Positions 6,452-9,107 of a stretch of 9,107 bases of DNA are shown here, piece after piece. The DNA is from Methanobacteriota archaeon (GTDB lineage: Archaea > Thermoplasmatota > Poseidoniia > Poseidoniales > Thalassarchaeaceae). Positions within the stretch are counted from its first letter, which is position 1; every line of letters starts with the position of its first letter. The position numbers were made by a program, and so were the translations under genes. The stretch covers positions 1 through 9,107 of the forward strand of contig NYST01000060.1 in assembly GCA_002683155.1 (NCBI GenBank), in the 5' to 3' direction. Under the pieces are notes generated by a model. The model did not search any database. It saw only the letters and a list, made by a program, of their open reading frames with translations, and was not told the DNA's origin.

Positions 6452-7774
6452 CTAATTGGAATACATCAAGCAGAATGCAGCTTCCGGTGTTGAACCTGGT
6501 TCAACAAGCATTTTGCTGAGATTACTCATTAGAAGCAGCAAGCCATCTGTTTGTTGATTTGAGTTGGGGTTTTCAGGATCACGGCGATCCCAGTCCACCC
6601 ACCATTGTTGAGGCAGAGCACCACGGGGGACAGTAACCCGTAATGCGTTGCCAGGTGATGGATTTGGCAAGGAGAGTTGAACGACCAAATGATTGTTCAC
6701 AATCGCTTCACCCGTGATGGTTTCACCGCTGAGGGTTGCTTGAGGATCAATACTTTCTAATTTTGAAAGTCCCAGTTTTGTGGTGTTGATGCCAGAAAGA
6801 TTGACGCCCTGTTTGGATGCCATCGCAACACCTTTGGCCGGAGGGAACAGCTTCACCAAGGCATAGTTATTGCCTGGCCTGTAGGTGATTCCGTTCAGGC
6901 GAATGGGAAGCCCCTGGGCGACCTGCCCTTTTGGGATCCCCTCAACAACCTCAACGGTTTGCGTCGGTGATGAGATGGTTCGATCGAGGTACGTGACCTG
7001 AATCGAATCGGAAGCAATGCCAGAAATCGAGGCGTTTGATTTGATCTCCTCCAGCAGCTTATGGACTTGCCGTTGTGGCCCCGTTGCCAACATGTAGATG
7101 GGCCGGTCCGTTGCACCTTTGTAGATCACTTGCGCATCGGAGTTGTACACACTGCCCTTAAAGGGGAGTTTCAGTGCCAAAACACCGATGACAGCCCCTT
7201 GCTCAACATGCTTTTTGATCACGGCGGTGAGCTTTGTGATGTCACCGTTGTTGGCTTCCAGATCTGTGATCGTGAGCCTTAATGGCACTTTTGCCGGGGC
7301 ACCATCTTTCGCTTCGGTTAGGCCAGGACGTCGCCAAACCGTGTCGAGGCTTGAAGACACAGGTTGGAATGCACCACAGCCTTGATAAAAACAAGGTTTG
7401 GTTGCTTCTTGCCAAGACGACAGGGGCTTGATGGTGCCACTGCCAACGCGGAACGTTTCAACCTCAACATTGGTGGATGCAGCAGACAGCGAGACTGCTC
7501 GGATGAGTTTTTGCCAGTTGCTGGCAGGTTCTCCCGCTGTTGTTAATCCCAGCATTGAGCCACTGCCATCGATGGCGAGTTCCAGAGATGTTGCGTCAGG
7601 GACGCTTCCCCTGAGTGCTTTCAGTGCGTCTGACGGTGTATTCGTTCCAACGACACATGCAGGTGGGGTTGGTGCTGAGACACATCCTGTGAATAACAGC
7701 AGCGCGCCAGCAGTGCCGATAACGGTTGGGATACGTTTCAGAAGCCCCAGGCAAACTTGGGATGATTGCGTCAT
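6452..7774 (-). CDS. von Willebrand A domain lipoprotein
   Basis: This 440-residue protein starts with a lipoprotein signal: basic K-R at 13-14, a hydrophobic core at 17-28 and the lipobox L-F-T-G-C with the lipidated Cys at 31. Phe at position -3 is uncommon but tolerated. A vWA fold begins near residue 62. Its metal-ion-dependent adhesion site is D-G-S-G-S (69-73), with a further candidate metal ligand in T-I-T-D-L-E (Asp171). Cys128 and Cys133 sit in a C-F-Y-Q-G-C loop that could form a disulfide outside the cytoplasm. After about residue 240 comes a beta-rich region with no family I can name. vWA domains bind partners through a divalent metal, so this is probably the recognition component of the system, lipid-anchored on the outer face of the inner membrane or in the outer membrane. 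It is the first gene of the compact block and follows a 207-base gap, so the promoter is expected just upstream. Confidence 0.9.
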   Translation of the reverse strand: MTQSSQVCLGLLKRIPTVIGTAGALLLFTGCVSAPTPPACVVGTNTPSDALKALRGSVPDATSLELAIDGSGSMLGLTTAGEPASNWQKLIRAVSLSAASTNVEVETFRVGSGTIKPLSSWQEATKPCFYQGCGAFQPVSSSLDTVWRRPGLTEAKDGAPAKVPLRLTITDLEANNGDITKLTAVIKKHVEQGAVIGVLALKLPFKGSVYNSDAQVIYKGATDRPIYMLATGPQRQVHKLLEEIKSNASISGIASDSIQVTYLDRTISSPTQTVEVVEGIPKGQVAQGLPIRLNGITYRPGNNYALVKLFPPAKGVAMASKQGVNLSGINTTKLGLSKLESIDPQATLSGETITGEAIVNNHLVVQLSLPNPSPGNALRVTVPRGALPQQWWVDWDRRDPENPNSNQQTDGLLLLMSNLSKMLVEPGSTPEAAFCLMYSN

Positions 7775-7848
7775 TGATAAGCGTGTTGTGCCGGAAATGA
7801 ATTTCTATTGACAGCCAAATAAGAAAACTTGTCCTTCTTTCTTGGGTG

Positions 7849-7885
7849 TCTGTATGGGTGAGTCAATCTAATGCCAAGTTGGCGT
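7849..7885 (-). promoter_or_regulatory. Palindrome and weak promoter candidate upstream of the vWA lipoprotein operon
   Basis: A perfect 11-base palindrome, GCCAAGTTGGC, lies at 7873-7883, and flanking A-T pairing extends it slightly. On the minus strand TTGGCA (7872-7877, five of six matches to the -35 consensus) overlaps it. After 17 bases comes TACAGA (7849-7854, only three of six matches to the -10 consensus). If real, a repressor on the palindrome would block the -35 site. The -10 match is poor, and no other convincing promoter is visible in this gap. Confidence 0.2.
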
Positions 7886-7981
7886 TGTTCTCCTCATCAT
7901 CTCCCTGATCGAGCTTGAACTCATCCCCTATTTGGGGGAGAGGACCATTGCGTTGGATATGTCATCCACGGCTTGGCCCTT

Positions 7982-8836
7982 TTAGAACTCATCGTCACCG
8001 GCCCGATTCACCATCATCACGATGGTTGCAATCATGATCACGACCACGATCCCGGCCAGCCCGAGGCCAATAACAGGTAATGGTGCCGCCGCAGGATCTG
8101 TTGGGTTTGGGTTTACCGGTACGGAGGGTCGTGGTTGAGGCGGGGCGATGCTTGGTTCCGGTGCTTCGGTCGGCCTGGTTTGGGGGTCAACAGGCAGTCG
8201 AAACCCTTTCAGGTATCCATCGTTAAAAGCCTGGCGCCGTTCCATCGGTGTGCCGTGATGGTCATGATGATGAATCTCATAATCTCCAACGGCTTCAAAC
8301 GTTGATCGGGCTTCGTCAAGGTCCCCCGGTTCAAGCAATCCTCTGATTTCCACGTAGCGCGCGAAGCCTCCTGCAAAGGCATCAGCCGCGAGTTCACCAT
8401 CCTTTCCAGGTGGATGGGCATTGGTTTTAAACAAATAGGCATGACCAAATTCATGGGCAATGATGGAGAGGGCACCAAAATCGCCGAATTGTGTTGCAAC
8501 AGCGTCTCCCAGAGATATTTCGAGGTAAACAGTGTGATCGCCGGGGCAGTACGCCGGTGCATCAATGCCTGATTGTGGGCATGCCCGCGAGAATGCCTCC
8601 CCTTTGTAAATAAATAATCGAGGTAGCTCGATTTCCTTCCCTTCAGGAAGGGTTCCGATGTAATCACCAAGTAAATCCTCAACCGCTCCGGCATGCTCGA
8701 GGTCCCAGCCAGCTGCAGCGTTCATGGGCCATGCGATGTCAACCGCACCCGAGATCACTACGAGAGCTAGCACAACACCAGCGGGCGTCGGCTGTTGTCG
8801 TTGAAGCGCTGTGCTCGGCCTAATATGAAGTGTCAA
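7982..8836 (-). CDS. Neutral zinc metallopeptidase, YpfJ-like, with C-terminal membrane helix
   Basis: Numbering is from the TTG at 8836, giving 284 residues. The family pattern is clear: Y-C-P-G-D-H-x-V-Y-L-E (96-106), the catalytic zinc motif H-E-F-G-H (128-132), the third-ligand motif E-L-A-A-D-A-F-A-G (148-156), L-E-P-G-D-L-D-E-A (168-176) and the H-G-T-x-x-x-R-R box (194-201). Cys86 and Cys97 fit a family disulfide. A hydrophobic stretch at 20-36 followed by A-A-A (40-42) looks like a signal peptide. A Pro-rich linker (about 215-250) leads to a second helix at 254-276 with a short acidic tail. The catalytic domain would thus sit outside the cytoplasm, tethered by the C-terminal helix. 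The substrate is unknown. The start is uncertain: another TTG at 8893 adds 19 residues but overlaps the divergent gene more, and an ATG at 8727-8725 would delete the signal. It shares the operon's direction but is 207 bases upstream, so it may be a separate unit. Confidence 0.85.
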   Translation of the reverse strand: MTLHIRPSTALQRQQPTPAGVVLALVVISGAVDIAWPMNAAAGWDLEHAGAVEDLLGDYIGTLPEGKEIELPRLFIYKGEAFSRACPQSGIDAPAYCPGDHTVYLEISLGDAVATQFGDFGALSIIAHEFGHAYLFKTNAHPPGKDGELAADAFAGGFARYVEIRGLLEPGDLDEARSTFEAVGDYEIHHHDHHGTPMERRQAFNDGYLKGFRLPVDPQTRPTEAPEPSIAPPQPRPSVPVNPNPTDPAAAPLPVIGLGLAGIVVVIMIATIVMMVNRAGDDEF

Positions 8837-8848
8837 TTGGCTGAATTG

Positions 8849-9107
8849 ATGTCCAAAATAGGTGGTTTCAAAGCCGGAGTGGCCTTCCAGCAAGGCTGGA
8901 GCGGGTTTAGCAAAAATTCCGGAACACTTGTTGGCTTCACGGTTTTAGCGGCAATCGTCTGGGGAATCATCCAGGCACTTCAAGTGGCGCTGCTCAGGGC
9001 TTCGATTGAATCACCAGATTCGGTGGGTGGACTGGCTGTTCTGTTTGTTGGCCTAGCGCTTTTGCAAGCAATTCTTGGGTTGATTATATCGGTGGCTCTT
9101 TTTGACG
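8849..9107 (+). CDS. N-terminal part of a multi-helix membrane protein, cut by the right edge
   Basis: An open frame runs from the ATG at 8849 to the end of the window, 86 codons without a stop. It starts M-S-K-I-G-G-F-K-A-G and has an aromatic amphipathic segment (F-Q-Q-G-W-S-G-F, 13-20), then a membrane helix at about 27-49 and a second at about 60-84. The pattern of a G-W-x-x-F-x-K-N-x-G segment just before the first helix recalls small bacterial multi-helix membrane proteins of unknown function, but I cannot assign a family. An in-frame ATG at 8825 would add eight residues. That start would overlap the divergent metallopeptidase, so the later one is preferred. No strong Shine-Dalgarno site is visible for either. 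It is the only likely plus-strand gene in the window. Confidence 0.7.
   Translation, partial: MSKIGGFKAGVAFQQGWSGFSKNSGTLVGFTVLAAIVWGIIQALQVALLRASIESPDSVGGLAVLFVGLALLQAILGLIISVALFD

Noticed and set aside
7924..7939. Short hairpin TCCCC-loop-GGGGA in the gap after the metallopeptidase gene
   Set aside because: The stem is only five base pairs and no T-run follows on either strand, so it is not a convincing intrinsic terminator.
8209..8694. 161-codon minus-strand open frame inside the metallopeptidase gene
   Set aside because: It lies in another frame across the zinc motif region, which is clearly coding in the metallopeptidase frame.

Overview
The window reads as chromosomal DNA of a cyanobacterium, most likely a marine or brackish Synechococcus-type strain. 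The basis is modest. There are two perfect copies of the cyanobacterial HIP1 octamer (GCGATCGC), moderate GC content, very compact gene packing and weak Shine-Dalgarno sites. No marker gene fixes the species. I see no rRNA, tRNA, CRISPR array, insertion sequence or prophage gene.

Nearly everything lies on the minus strand, so read from right to left. At the right edge a plus-strand membrane-protein gene starts and runs off the window (8849-9107). Divergent from it is a secreted or membrane-tethered zinc metallopeptidase of the YpfJ/neutral zinc metallopeptidase type (8836-7982). A 207-base intergenic gap follows, the only sizeable one, with a palindrome and a weak promoter candidate. Then comes a tight block of five complete genes: a von Willebrand A (vWA) domain lipoprotein (7774-6452), a four-helix membrane protein (6432-5902), a tubulin/FtsZ-like GTPase (5900-4401), a 1095-residue protein with an Hsp70/actin-type ATPase in its C-terminal half (4358-1071), and a signal-peptide/coiled-coil/single-helix membrane protein (1059-31). 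The start codon of a sixth gene overlaps the last stop codon in an ATGA and runs off the left edge. Gaps inside the block are 1 to 42 bases, which argues for one operon.

The interest lies in this block. A tubulin-fold protein and an actin-fold protein are encoded side by side, together with two integral membrane proteins and a lipid-anchored vWA protein. By inference this is a membrane-associated cytoskeletal or membrane-remodelling machine. The two nucleotide-dependent proteins would act in the cytoplasm, the coiled-coil and four-helix proteins would dock them to the inner membrane, and the vWA lipoprotein would be the metal-dependent adhesion partner outside that membrane. It resembles in outline the FtsZ-like/vWA systems predicted from gene neighbourhoods by Makarova and Koonin (2010, from memory), but the Hsp70/actin-like component with a 540-residue unexplained N-terminal half is distinctive. 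No function is demonstrated by the sequence alone.
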